This document shows positions 42,716 through 51,366 of a stretch of DNA of 64,000 nucleotides, piece after piece. A model generated the notes under the pieces. That model worked only from the letters and a program-made list of their open reading frames with translations, did not search any database and was not told where the DNA came from. The translations under genes and the position numbers were made by a program. The stretch is from JAQWBS01 sp047975765 (GTDB lineage Bacteria; Pseudomonadota; Alphaproteobacteria; RF32; CAG-239): assembly GCA_047975765.1 (NCBI GenBank), contig JBKEEF010000013.1:1-64000 (forward strand), given 5' to 3'. How positions within the stretch are numbered: position 1 is the stretch's first letter; each line of letters starts with the position of its first letter.

Positions 42716-42750
42716 AAAAAAGCTATATCACAATTGTGATATAGCTTTTT
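42716..42750. terminator. Bidirectional terminator palindrome
   Basis: AAAAAGCTATATCACAATTGTGATATAGCTTTTT is a perfect, uninterrupted 34-base palindrome with A and T tails. It lies 5 bases before the 3' end of the broken minus-strand gene and suits termination from both sides; a protein-binding role is also possible. Confidence 0.7.
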
Positions 42751-42754
42751 AGTC

Positions 42755-43718
42755 TCATGATATAAGTTTTTCCAGAGGATAACCTGCTTCAATAAATTTT
42801 TTCAAAGCTTTTGGATGCGCCTTGACTTTATTAACAACAAGATTCCCATCTTTCATCGATAGAGTCTTTTCTGCTAGGAGTTTCCAAAAATCAGCGGAAA
42901 AATTATTTTCACAGATGAAGTCCATATACATAAAGATCGATGTCCCACTGTTTGGTATCTCTTTTGAAAAGAAAGTTTCAATTTCTTCAACAGAACAGAT
43001 TTCTATCAAATAAGCCAAATTTTCAGGATACACCCAATTGTTTTCATAATATTTCACAGGAAGCAGATTCCCTGAAATCAAAACCTTTTCTGTTTCATTC
43101 CCAATTTTTTTGGTGTTCTCGCAATAGATTTTGAACAAATCAGAATAGTTGTGATAGAAATGTAGTAGAACTTCTTTTTTCAAGGAGAACTTTGCAAGCG
43201 TTTCTATTTCACTTGAGATTTCTTCAATATTGCTATCAATGTAGGAACGTGTAAGTGAGTTAGAAAACAAAATTTTTCTTCTGCACTACAAAAAGGTGCA
43301 ATTTTCGAAAAAAGTGCTTCCCATGGATTAGTATCTGTTTCTTTCGAATAAAAATGAATGATTCTTTTGCACACATTTTCATAGAGTTCAGGTTCAAAAA
43401 CATCTCTGTCACTTTCAAGGATGAGATTTCTGCATATTCCAAGATAAGTATCATATTGAAAAAAGACCTTGAGAATTCCGTTTGCTGTGTTGTCCTTGAA
43501 GCAGAATTTTTCAAAATCTTTGAGTGACATATCAAGATTGATATATAAGCCTTCACCACTTCCATATACAATATCTTCCTCAGTCAGTTTAGCTTCCGTA
43601 TTAAGGTAGTATAAACAATAAGAAGGCTGTCGGTATCATCATCTTGATGAAATTCTTTTAAAGAATTGTACGTTTTTTGTTTTGTTTCTTTTCTTCCAAA
43701 TAAATTAAGTTTTCTCAT
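42755..43718 (-). pseudogene. Unknown gene interrupted by two frameshifts
   Basis: Three reading frames follow one another. The first (43718-43584) starts MRKLNLFGRKETK and fails after VYTTLI. The second frame picks up at about 43605 (YYLNTEAKLTEEDIVYGS) and runs to a stop at 43204. The third opens near 43270 and runs to 42755. The second switch falls at an A/T run (43269-43277), where one base difference would restore ...EEKILFSNSLTRS. Together they would code about 320 helical residues, with no signal peptide and no family I recognise. It is either decaying, or the two indels are sequencing or assembly errors. The composition is like that of a real gene in all three parts. Confidence 0.6.
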
Positions 43719-43830
43719 AAGACAATAAATTTAATAATTAGACATAATTGTAATATTTGTCTAGAGCATACAAGTTATTGCATCTATGTCAATCTCTTAT
43801 TTATTTTCAAAATCTTAGTTAAGAATTATA

Positions 43831-43863
43831 AAAAAAGCACCCTAAAGTTAAAGGTGCTTTTTT
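43831..43863 (-). terminator. rho-independent terminator
   Basis: GCACC and GGTGC with flanking A/T pairs form a hairpin with a T run read on the minus strand. It lies 17 bases after the stop of the CsgG-like gene and ends the lipoprotein operon. Confidence 0.7.
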
Positions 43864-43879
43864 AAGAAATAACATTATC

Positions 43880-44944
43880 TTAGTTATCAAAAGGAAGTTT
43901 GACCGTTGGTCTTTCCTTTGGAGCTTGAGATTTGGTTGCTTTTTTTTCTTCAGATTTTACCTTTTTAACCGGTTTATAATCTGGGAAAATTGCAGTGAGG
44001 CTGTCATTAACAATACGATCACCAATTTTGTCTGTGATGTTGTTTAAGACAGATATGCAAGAACCAAGTTTTTTATCTTTACGGATAGAACCTTGCGCTG
44101 TATCAGAAAAGATAACTTCAGTTGTAGCCACTTCAATAATACTATAATTGACCACAAGTTTCATTGAACTTTTGCTATATTCTTCACCTGTGACTTCAAT
44201 CTTTTTAGATGAATTTGTGCTATGAAATTCGCTGATAGAGCCAACAATCATATAGTCTGCAGCAGCAATGTTTTTCAACTTGTTTTTGTCACTATCTCTT
44301 GTGTAGCCATCATTAATGAGATTTGCTTCTTTAGCATAGTCATCAAGATTTTGGCGATCAACAATTGAAAACTTTTGAGTTTGAGAAAGCTTTGTTGTCA
44401 AACTATTGTTTAAGCTTTCATTCATCTTGCTCAAAGGAATTGGTGTGCCAGAACAATTATAGCTTCTCAGACCTTTGAAAGGCATAACCGCCATTTTATA
44501 TTCTGCTTTTTTCACAAGTTCAGGAGATTTATAGTCTTCAATCTTTTCAACAGTTGCCAAGATTTTAACATAAGTCTTACCTTCTTTTTCTTCCATACTT
44601 TGAACTTTGTAAGATTTCACTTTGCCATGGTAGTAGGCTTCAATTGTTTTGAACTGAGCATTGAATTCTTCTTTGACATTGACATTTTTATCTTTGGAAA
44701 GAACACTATTTCCTGTTTCTGTTAGGTTTCCATTGTAGTTTGCAGAAACTTTCATTTGAGGAATAGATTTTCCAACTTCAATATCAGATGTTTGACGAAC
44801 CGCATTTTCAACGGCATTCAAGACAGCCCAGTCATAATCATCGCCCACACCCAAAGCTTCAACTTCAATCTCTTTTGCAAAAGCATTGTTCATCAAAGCA
44901 AGAGAGAAAACGATTGCAAAAATAAACTTAAATTTTTTCATCAT
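43880..44944 (-). CDS. CsgG/LpoB-like exported protein
   Basis: A 354-residue exported protein: signal peptide about 1-23 (FKFIFAIVFSLALMNNAFA). A first half includes a small domain resembling those of FlgT-like proteins (about 24-140). The second half begins YKMAVMPFKGL, continues SLTTKLSQTQKFSIVDRQNLDDYAKEANL and AAADYMIVGSISEF, which is the CsgG-type fold that mediates outer-membrane or penicillin-binding-protein functions. The C-terminus is Lys-rich. It is the last gene of a three-gene envelope operon. Exact role not known. Confidence 0.65.
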   Translation of the reverse strand: MMKKFKFIFAIVFSLALMNNAFAKEIEVEALGVGDDYDWAVLNAVENAVRQTSDIEVGKSIPQMKVSANYNGNLTETGNSVLSKDKNVNVKEEFNAQFKTIEAYYHGKVKSYKVQSMEEKEGKTYVKILATVEKIEDYKSPELVKKAEYKMAVMPFKGLRSYNCSGTPIPLSKMNESLNNSLTTKLSQTQKFSIVDRQNLDDYAKEANLINDGYTRDSDKNKLKNIAAADYMIVGSISEFHSTNSSKKIEVTGEEYSKSSMKLVVNYSIIEVATTEVIFSDTAQGSIRKDKKLGSCISVLNNITDKIGDRIVNDSLTAIFPDYKPVKKVKSEEKKATKSQAPKERPTVKLPFDN

Positions 44945-44964
44945 TATTTCCTATATTTTTCAAA

Positions 44965-45582
44965 TTACCAAGTTGGAGCTTTTTTGCCTTCTTTGATGAT
45001 AGGCGTTTCATTTTCCCACAAAGCAAGACCAGTGTTAATGTCTGTGAGTGAGAGTTGAATGTAGTATTCAACACGAACTTTTGGACCAAATGTATTGTCA
45101 AGTTTCAAGTTCTTTTGAATGAGTTTACCAGACAAACTCAAGTCAGGCGCAATGAGATTGCCTTTTCCAGCAACAGTTCCTTGATTGAACTCTTTTGATT
45201 TGCGAAGTTGTCTGCTTTTCATTACCATAGGATCTTCAGCACCATCAAGTCCAACAGCATTTGTTACAACAACTTTACCGCTTCTGAGAAGTTGAGCACG
45301 AATTTTTTTGACGAGTTCGTCAGTGTCAATTCTTTGCATTGTATCATTTGTGATTCTTGAAACAACAAGTACATATCTGCCACCATTTGGATTTGTTACA
45401 GCACCAGATGCAAGCATATCTGCAACAGCATCGTTCGCTGCTTTTTCAAAGTCACGATATTCCATATCCATGACGTGGTCCATATTTGCTTTTTGTGTTG
45501 TGTCACTAACATCCACAACCTTTGTTCCACCACAAGCTGTGAGTAGAGTACTTAAAGCTATAATTTTTAGAAAAGTTTTCAT
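44965..45582 (-). CDS. lpoB: LpoB-like penicillin-binding protein activator
   Basis: A 205-residue lipoprotein (IALSTLLTACGG lipobox, Cys about 17). It matches LpoB-type proteins that stimulate bifunctional penicillin-binding proteins from the outer membrane: FEKAANDAVADMLASG, YVLVVSRITNDTMQRIDTDELVKKIRAQLLRSGKVVV, DLSLSGKLIQKN, and YYIQLSLTDINTGLALWENE. The gene order COG3014-like, LpoB-like, CsgG-like is on one strand with gaps of about 20 bases. The call is based on pattern, not a search. Confidence 0.75.
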   Translation of the reverse strand: MKTFLKIIALSTLLTACGGTKVVDVSDTTQKANMDHVMDMEYRDFEKAANDAVADMLASGAVTNPNGGRYVLVVSRITNDTMQRIDTDELVKKIRAQLLRSGKVVVTNAVGLDGAEDPMVMKSRQLRKSKEFNQGTVAGKGNLIAPDLSLSGKLIQKNLKLDNTFGPKVRVEYYIQLSLTDINTGLALWENETPIIKEGKKAPTW

Positions 45583-45601
45583 TATTATCTCCTAGATTTA
45601 T

Positions 45602-47023
45602 TTAGAGTTTTAGTACAGAAATTATTGGTTTCGCCATTATACTCGGTATTCTGACATACACAATAGAATTTTGGTTAGTAGGGATCTTTACGTCAGCAAT
45701 TTTAGTGCTGTTTTGAACGTAGAGTTCCAAAGTGTCATTCTTCTCAACTTTGAGCTTAGCAAGTTGCACATTTTTTGGAAGAATATACCAACTTCTTAGA
45801 TCTGCTGAAGAAGTTGTAATGGTATAGGCCGTTGCTGCAAGATTTCCCCAAGCTCCCATTTGTCTGCTCATTTGATATTGAAAAACAGCATTTGCAATAG
45901 TTTTGGTTGTTGATTTTGCAATAATAAGCGGAAGCTTTTTGTTATACTCTGCAATCATCATATTATCAACATCTGCAAGAATTTCAGTGCTGACTTTTGA
46001 TTTTGCACTAAATGAGGCTGATATATTAGGGAAAGCTTGGTCTCTTAATCTTGGTTTTGGCATAGAAAAACTGAGCATGGAAACTTGATTGCTGACAATA
46101 AAAGCAGGGAAATCGATTCTTATTTCATCAAAGTCAGCGACCATTCCATTTTCATAAATAACCCATACAAATTTATCTTTAGAGGAAGAACCATAGTTTG
46201 CAGATGTTTCTGCTTGTTTCAAATCATTTTTAATAAAAGAATTGTTTGGGGACATTCCTGCAACTCTTTTTAAATAAGTTGAGGCACTTTCAAAATCGCC
46301 GCGGCTACGGCCATTTGTCATAAAGAATAAACCGCTTAAGTAAGTTGTATAAGGATTCATATAGTCTTTATAACCATTCCAAATTTGAAGGTCTGCAAAG
46401 TTTTGATTGATGATACTTCCTGTTGTGTCTTTGAGGTTTTCTCTGTTTTCAGTATCAAGATTTTGTGCTTCTTCTTTCATGCCTTTTTGAGCTTTTTCAA
46501 TTTCTGAACTGAAATAGTTTGCAGCTTCTTTTTGTTTTTCATAGGCTTTGTTAACCTCGATTCTTGCAGCATCAATATCTTCATTGCCAAGTGCAGAAAG
46601 AATTTTGTAAGAGCTTACATAAATTGCATCCATCATTGTTGGTTGGTAGTCGAGAATACTTGCGTTTCCTAGGGTCTCTAAAGTTGCTTTGCCACTGCTC
46701 TGAGCAATGTTTTGTTCAAAAAATTTGGACATATCTTGGTCTGCAACATCAAAGACAGGTGAGGCATAGTCATATCTTTGTAAAAGGAAAAGAGATGTTC
46801 CACCATTGAGAGAATTAAGAAGTGTGATATCTTCATAATCAATATCTATCTTTTCACAATTTGGTGTTTCCAATGTCTCACTTAGAACTTTTTCATAGTC
46901 ACCATTAATCATCGCATTATTAATCACTAATGCTTGATTGCGATGCGACAGTCCACAGGCAGAAAGAAGAAAAAGGGAGCAAAAAAGCAATCGCTTGCTT
47001 TTGGAGTATCGTAGTTCAATCAC
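45602..47023 (-). CDS. COG3014-like lipoprotein
   Basis: A protein of about 473 residues with an N-terminal lipoprotein signal (KRLLFCSLFLLSAC). It resembles the uncharacterised COG3014 family that tends to lie beside LpoB-like genes. Landmarks include LETPNCEKIDIDYED, LLNSLNGGTSLFLLQRYD, and YMNPYTTYLSGLFFMTNGRSRGDFESA. A frame opens at ATG 47044, but GTG at 47023 has GAGG 5 bases ahead and gives a proper signal peptide length, so I chose it. It is the first gene of the operon. Role unknown, envelope located. Confidence 0.7.
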   Translation of the reverse strand: MIELRYSKSKRLLFCSLFLLSACGLSHRNQALVINNAMINGDYEKVLSETLETPNCEKIDIDYEDITLLNSLNGGTSLFLLQRYDYASPVFDVADQDMSKFFEQNIAQSSGKATLETLGNASILDYQPTMMDAIYVSSYKILSALGNEDIDAARIEVNKAYEKQKEAANYFSSEIEKAQKGMKEEAQNLDTENRENLKDTTGSIINQNFADLQIWNGYKDYMNPYTTYLSGLFFMTNGRSRGDFESASTYLKRVAGMSPNNSFIKNDLKQAETSANYGSSSKDKFVWVIYENGMVADFDEIRIDFPAFIVSNQVSMLSFSMPKPRLRDQAFPNISASFSAKSKVSTEILADVDNMMIAEYNKKLPLIIAKSTTKTIANAVFQYQMSRQMGAWGNLAATAYTITTSSADLRSWYILPKNVQLAKLKVEKNDTLELYVQNSTKIADVKIPTNQNSIVYVRIPSIMAKPIISVLKL

Positions 47024-47080
47024 AATAGCCTCAAGAAATTTCATAGGGTTAGAAAGTTTTGTATTGCAAAGATAGTGAAT

Positions 47081-47102
47081 ATTACTTATAAGTTCAAGTA
47101 AT
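47081..47102. promoter_or_regulatory. Inverted repeat between divergent envelope operons
   Basis: ATTACTT-ATAAGTTC-AAGTAAT is a perfect 7-bp inverted repeat with an 8-base spacer, containing the palindrome ACTTATAAGT. It sits in the 90-base gap between the COG3014-like and lolC genes and ends 11 bases before the lolC start codon, so a bound protein could control both. Confidence 0.35.
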
Positions 47103-47113
47103 AAAGGAGACTT

Positions 47114-48367
47114 ATGAATATGATTTTTTCTGCATTTGAAAGACTTGTGGCTAAGCGTTATTTGAAGGCAAAACGCAAAGAAGGATTTATCTCTGTTATC
47201 ACAGGGTTTGCCTTTGTTGGGATCGCTCTTGGTGTTGCAACTTTAATTATCGTGATGTCTGTGATGAATGGATTTAGACATGAACTTCTCTCTAGAATTT
47301 TGGGGATTAATGGTCATGTAGCAATCGTGGCTCAAGCTGGATATCCATTTAATAATTATCAAGATGCTGTTCTTGAAATTGAAGGCATTGAAAATGTTTC
47401 TGCCGTCATTCCGATGGTTGAAGGGCAAGTTTTGGTCAGCAATCGTAGTGGCTCTGAAGGTGCAATGATTAGAGGTGTTACAGCCCAAGACTTGGCAAAG
47501 AAAGAAATTTTGCAAAAAAGTTTTGAAGATGTTGATATGAAAGAATTTACGGGTGACAATGTTGTTATTGGCAACCGTTTAGCAAGAAAAATGGGCGTAA
47601 TGAGAGGTGACAGCGTTACACTTATCTCTCCAAATGGAAAAGTTTCAGCTTTTGGAATGGTTCCTCGTATGAAATCTTACAAAGTGATTGGTTATTTCAA
47701 TGTTGGTATGTCAGAATATGACTCTGGCTTTATCTTTATGCCTTTGGATACAGCTCAAACATTCTTCGGAACAAAAGATGCAGTGACGAATATTGATGTA
47801 ACTTTAAAAGATACAAATTATCTCTATGAGAATAAAGCTGTTATTCAAGATGCTGTTGGGCTTGGAGCTTATGTCTATGACTGGAATCAAACGAACTCTG
47901 CTTTTTTCAATGCTTTGCAAGTTGAAAGAAATGTGATGTTTCTGATTCTTACACTCATTATTCTTGTGGCTGCATTCAATATTATTACAGGGTTGATTAT
48001 GTTAGTAAAAGACAAAGGTAGAGATATTGCTGTTCTCAGAACAATGGGAGCTACAAAGGGAATGATTATGCGCATTTTCTTTATGGATGGTGCTTTTATT
48101 GGCGTAGTAGGAACAGTCATTGGCTTTGTTGTTGGTTTGTTGTTTTGTGAAAATATTGAAAATATTCGCCAGTTTTTGGAAAAACTTTCAGGACAAGAAC
48201 TTTTTTCAGCAGAAATTTATTTCTTATCACAGCTTCCTGCAAAAATTGATTATCATGAAGTGATAACCGTTGGTGTGATGTCTTTGCTCATTTCTTTCTT
48301 AGCAACAATCTATCCGGCATATCGTGCCGCAAAATTTGATCCTGTGGAGGCTTTGCGTTATGAATAA
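47114..48367 (+). CDS. lolC: LolC/LolE lipoprotein-releasing ABC permease
   Basis: A 417-residue inner-membrane permease that releases lipoproteins to the carrier LolA. The membrane helices fall at about 30-55, 280-305, 325-350 and 380-400, with the extended periplasmic domain between the first and second. FERLVAKRYLKAKRKEGFISVITGFAFVGIALGVATLIIVMSVMNGFRHEL and the C-terminal YPAYRAAKFDPVEALRYE are LolC/E hallmarks. AAAGGAG lies 5 bases before ATG. lolD overlaps by 8 bases. A single permease for LolCDE or a homodimer (LolF-type) is common in Alphaproteobacteria. Confidence 0.93.
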   Translation: MNMIFSAFERLVAKRYLKAKRKEGFISVITGFAFVGIALGVATLIIVMSVMNGFRHELLSRILGINGHVAIVAQAGYPFNNYQDAVLEIEGIENVSAVIPMVEGQVLVSNRSGSEGAMIRGVTAQDLAKKEILQKSFEDVDMKEFTGDNVVIGNRLARKMGVMRGDSVTLISPNGKVSAFGMVPRMKSYKVIGYFNVGMSEYDSGFIFMPLDTAQTFFGTKDAVTNIDVTLKDTNYLYENKAVIQDAVGLGAYVYDWNQTNSAFFNALQVERNVMFLILTLIILVAAFNIITGLIMLVKDKGRDIAVLRTMGATKGMIMRIFFMDGAFIGVVGTVIGFVVGLLFCENIENIRQFLEKLSGQELFSAEIYFLSQLPAKIDYHEVITVGVMSLLISFLATIYPAYRAAKFDPVEALRYE

Positions 48368-49076
48368 TCCAACTTTGGTTTTAAAAAATTTGGTTAAGAG
48401 TTATAAACAAGGCGGACAAACACTTGAGGTTTTGAAATCTGTTAACTTGGAAATTGGTTCTGGAGAAGTTGTGGCTCTTATCGGGCAATCTGGTTCAGGA
48501 AAAACAACAATGCTTCAAATCGCAGGGTTATTGGATAGACCAACTTCAGGTGAAATTTTGCTTGATGGTGTTGATTGCAGCAAAGTGAATGATTTTGAAA
48601 GAACAAACTTGCGTAAAGATTATCTTGGCTTTGTTTATCAGTATCATAATTTATTAGGTGATTTTTCAGCTGTCGAAAATGTTGTACTTCCTCAGCTTAT
48701 CTCAGGTGTAAGTATGAAAAAAGCAACTGAAAAAGCAAAATGGCTTCTTTCTCGCTTACGTCTAGAAAACAGATTTGAACACCGACCTGCAGAACTTTCT
48801 GGTGGGGAACAACAAAGAGTGGCAATTGCTCGTGCTTTGGCAAATACTCCGAAACTTCTTTTGGCAGATGAACCAACAGGAAATCTTGACCCAAAAACTG
48901 CGGATATTGTTTTTTCTGAACTTATCTCTTTGGTTCGTGAAACTGGGCTTTCAGCACTCATTGCAACACATAACTTTGAGCTTGCAGATAAGATGGATCG
49001 TAAAATCCAAATTAAAGAAGGAAATTTGGTCGATTTAAGAGCTTCAAGTTTTGTTGCTGGAGAAAATTTCTACTAA
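48360..49076 (+). CDS. lolD: LolD lipoprotein-releasing ABC ATPase
   Basis: A 238-residue ABC ATPase that powers lipoprotein release. Walker A is GQSGSGKTTML, the Q-loop lies near the FVYQYHNLLGDFSAVENV block that is specific to LolD, the signature is LSGGEQQRVAIARALAN, and Walker B is LLLADEPTGNLD. A frame opens at 48324, but the ATG at 48360 overlaps the lolC stop by 8 bases and gives the usual N-terminus. It pairs with LolC. Confidence 0.95.
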   Translation: MNNPTLVLKNLVKSYKQGGQTLEVLKSVNLEIGSGEVVALIGQSGSGKTTMLQIAGLLDRPTSGEILLDGVDCSKVNDFERTNLRKDYLGFVYQYHNLLGDFSAVENVVLPQLISGVSMKKATEKAKWLLSRLRLENRFEHRPAELSGGEQQRVAIARALANTPKLLLADEPTGNLDPKTADIVFSELISLVRETGLSALIATHNFELADKMDRKIQIKEGNLVDLRASSFVAGENFY

Positions 49077-49097
49077 TTATATTAAGGAGCATAAAAA

Positions 49098-49454
49098 ATG
49101 AAAAAATTTTTATTGGCTGTTTTTTTAGTTACACTTTTGTTTGCATCACCTGTTGTTGCAAAATTCAACCCTCCCAAAGAAGGATATCGCAAAGTTTCAG
49201 ATAAAATGACGGATGGTTATTTTCGTCAGTATAATACTTCTGAAGATGGAAAAATGACTTTGGAGCAGTTTCAGGCTCGAGATATAAATCGTCAAGACAG
49301 AAGAAGTATGCGTAAGGACCAAAAAAGTGGAATTTACCAAACTGATGAAGAAAAGTTCAAGGAAATGGATGAAGATGGTGACGGTTTTGTGACCAAGGAA
49401 GAGATGAATAAATACATTTCAAAAACCAGAGGTGAGGGACGTGAATTTTATTAA
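49098..49454 (+). CDS. Small exported EF-hand protein
   Basis: A 118-residue protein with a signal peptide (FLLAVFLVTLLFASPVVA) and two calcium-binding EF-hand loops: YNTSEDGKMTLEQF (about 50-63) and MDEDGDGFVTKEEM (about 94-107). The second fits the DxDxDG consensus well; the first is a looser match. The middle holds basic residues (INRQDRRSMRKDQK). The gene follows lolD by 21 bases and may share its message. Probably a periplasmic calcium-binding protein, role unknown. Confidence 0.75.
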   Translation: MKKFLLAVFLVTLLFASPVVAKFNPPKEGYRKVSDKMTDGYFRQYNTSEDGKMTLEQFQARDINRQDRRSMRKDQKSGIYQTDEEKFKEMDEDGDGFVTKEEMNKYISKTRGEGREFY

Positions 49455-49480
49455 AAAAAGCTCTTGCAATCTCATAAATT

Positions 49481-49514
49481 ACGTTGTATAAACACGACGT
49501 CTGAGAGTCTTCAG
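49481..49514 (+). promoter_or_regulatory. Structured leader before rpmI-rplT
   Basis: The 129-base leader between the EF-hand gene and rpmI contains ACGTTGT-ATAAAC-ACGACGT (49481-49500), a hairpin with one G-T pair, then a small CTGA...TCAG stem. No infC precedes rpmI here. In other bacteria L20 represses the rpmI-rplT message by binding leader structures; this leader is a candidate, but no known motif was matched. Confidence 0.3.
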
Positions 49515-49583
49515 GGCTAAAATGGCATGCCTATTAGACTCGTTAAGCATCCAAATGTTAAATGTTTTTAGAAAGGAAGCAAA

Positions 49584-49781
49584 ATGCCAAAAATGAAAAC
49601 AAAAAGAGCCGTAGCGAAACGCTTTAGCGTTACCGGTACAGGTAAATTGAAGAGAAGTTACGCGAACAAGAGACACTGCCTCTTTGCTAAATCTCAGAAA
49701 ATGAAGAGAAATGCTCGTGGTACTACTTTAGTATCAGAAGCAGATGTTAAAATTGTTAAACAATTTTTACCATATATTTAG
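49584..49781 (+). CDS. rpmI: 50S ribosomal protein L35
   Basis: A 65-residue basic protein, starting MPKMKTKRAVAKRFSVTGTGKLKR, then RSYANKRHCLFAKSQKMKRNAR, which is standard for L35. GAAAGGAAG precedes the ATG by a few bases. rplT follows 12 bases later. Part of the large ribosomal subunit. Confidence 0.95.
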   Translation: MPKMKTKRAVAKRFSVTGTGKLKRSYANKRHCLFAKSQKMKRNARGTTLVSEADVKIVKQFLPYI

Positions 49782-49793
49782 GAGGAAATTTAG

Positions 49794-50150
49794 ATGTCTC
49801 GTGTTAAAAGAGGTGTAACAGCTCGCGCTCGTCATAAAAAAATCTTGTCTATGGCCAAGGGTTTTAGAGGTCGCAATAAAAACGTATTCAGAGTTGCTGT
49901 TGAAAAAGTTGAAAAAGCTTTGCAATATGCATACCGCGATAGAAGAAATAAGAAGAGAAGTTTCCGTGCTTTGTGGATTCAACGTATCAACGCTGGTACT
50001 AGAGCAAACGAAATGACTTACTCTCAATTTATGCATGGTTTGAAACTTGCTAATATCGAAATGGATAGAAAAATCCTTGCTGATTTGGCATTCTCTCAAC
50101 CAGAAGCCTTTAGTAGCTTAGTTGAAAAAGCTAAGGCTGCTCTAAACTAA
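49794..50150 (+). CDS. rplT: 50S ribosomal protein L20
   Basis: A 118-residue protein needed for early 50S assembly, with MSRVKRGVTARARHKKILSMAKGFRGR at the start and RDRRNKKRSFRALWIQRINAGTR in the middle. AGGAGG lies 6-8 bases before the ATG. It is the second gene of rpmI-rplT, followed by a terminator before pheS. L20 may repress its own message. Confidence 0.96.
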   Translation: MSRVKRGVTARARHKKILSMAKGFRGRNKNVFRVAVEKVEKALQYAYRDRRNKKRSFRALWIQRINAGTRANEMTYSQFMHGLKLANIEMDRKILADLAFSQPEAFSSLVEKAKAALN

Positions 50151-50183
50151 GAATTACTTATCGAAAGTAGTTGTTAAAAAAGA

Positions 50184-50225
50184 TAAAAGAGTTGTCTCTT
50201 AGCGAGATAACTCTTTTATTCTTTT
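50184..50225 (+). terminator. Terminator or attenuator between rplT and pheS
   Basis: AAAAGAGTTGTCTC-TTAGC-GAGATAACTCTTTT, an imperfect 14-bp stem with one G-A or similar mismatch, followed by ATTCTTTTT. It lies 30 bases past the rplT stop and 30 bases before pheS, so it can end rplT and could modulate read-through into pheST. Confidence 0.75.
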
Positions 50226-50256
50226 TAGAAAAAATAATTATAAGGAATTGGTGGAA

Positions 50257-51366
50257 ATGGAAAATATTGATAAGTTGAAGGCGGAAACTATTCAAGATAT
50301 CAAAAATGCTAAAGATATTAAGGCTTTGGAAGATATCCGCGTTGCCGTTTTAGGTAAAAAAGGCTCAATTACAGAGCTGATGAAAGGTTTAGCTACACTT
50401 TCTGTTGAAGAAAAAAAAGAAATGGGCAAAAATCTGAACATTTTGAAAACAGAAGTTGAAACTGTTTTGGAAGCAAAAAAAACAGAACTTGAAGAAAGCG
50501 AACTTGAAGCTAAGCTGAATAGCGAAAGAGTCGATGTGACTTTGCCGATTCGCCCTGAAGTTCAAGGTAGAATTCACCCTGTTTCAAAAATTTATGAAGA
50601 AGTGCTTTCAATTTTTGGTCAAATGGGTTTTTCAGTTGCTGAAGGTCCTGATATTGAAGATACTTTTCATAACTTTACAGCTTTGAATATGCCAGATAAC
50701 CACCCAGCTCGTCAAATGCACGACACATTTTATCTTCCAAAAGAAAAAGATGGTAGCAAAGATATTGATGATAGCTATGTGATCAGAACACATACCTCTC
50801 CAGTTCAAATTAGAACCATGCAAAAGCAACAGCCGCCAATTAGAATCATTGCACCAGGAAGAACTTATCGTAGTGACTATGATGCAACCCATACCCCAAT
50901 GTTCCACCAAGTTGAGGGGTTGGTGATTGATAAAAATATTACCATGGCACACCTTAAAGGTTGTTTGTACGACTTTGTGAAAGCTTTCTTTGAGCTTGAT
51001 GAAATTCCTGTTCGTTATCGTCCTTCATTTTTCCCATTCACAGAACCTTCTGCTGAAATGGATATTGGTTGCTTGAAAACGAAAAGCGAAATCAAAATTG
51101 GGGCAGGGAACGACTGGTTAGAAATTTTGGGTTGTGGTATGGTTCATCCCAACGTTCTTCGTGCTGGAGGAATTGATCCTGATGTTTATCAAGGATTTGC
51201 TTTTGGTGTGGGAATGGATAGACTTGCAATGCTCAAATATGGTATTCCTGACCTCAGAACTTTCTTTGAATCTGATGTTAGATGGCTCAAAAATTATGGC
51301 TTTGCGCCATTAGATGAGTCTTCAATGACAAATGGTTTAAGTAATAATGGAGGACAAACACGATGA
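50257..51366 (+). CDS. pheS: Phenylalanyl-tRNA synthetase alpha subunit
   Basis: Charges tRNA-Phe. The N-terminal coiled-coil (1-85) leads to the class II catalytic core with GRIHPVSKIYEEVLSIFGQMGF, FHNFTALNMPDNHPARQMHDTFYLP, LRTHTSPVQIR-type (VIRTHTSPVQIRTM), RPSFFPFTEPSAEMD (motif 2 and 3 region), and GFAFGVGMDRLAMLKYGIPDLR (motif 3). A frame opens at TTG 50248, but ATG 50257 fits AAGGA at 50242-50246. About 369 residues. The pheT start overlaps the stop (ATGA). Confidence 0.96.
   Translation: MENIDKLKAETIQDIKNAKDIKALEDIRVAVLGKKGSITELMKGLATLSVEEKKEMGKNLNILKTEVETVLEAKKTELEESELEAKLNSERVDVTLPIRPEVQGRIHPVSKIYEEVLSIFGQMGFSVAEGPDIEDTFHNFTALNMPDNHPARQMHDTFYLPKEKDGSKDIDDSYVIRTHTSPVQIRTMQKQQPPIRIIAPGRTYRSDYDATHTPMFHQVEGLVIDKNITMAHLKGCLYDFVKAFFELDEIPVRYRPSFFPFTEPSAEMDIGCLKTKSEIKIGAGNDWLEILGCGMVHPNVLRAGGIDPDVYQGFAFGVGMDRLAMLKYGIPDLRTFFESDVRWLKNYGFAPLDESSMTNGLSNNGGQTR

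Noticed and set aside
49455..49583. tRNA or small RNA gene in the rpmI leader
   Set aside because: The hairpins do not form a cloverleaf and no T-loop GGTTCGAAT-like sequence is present.
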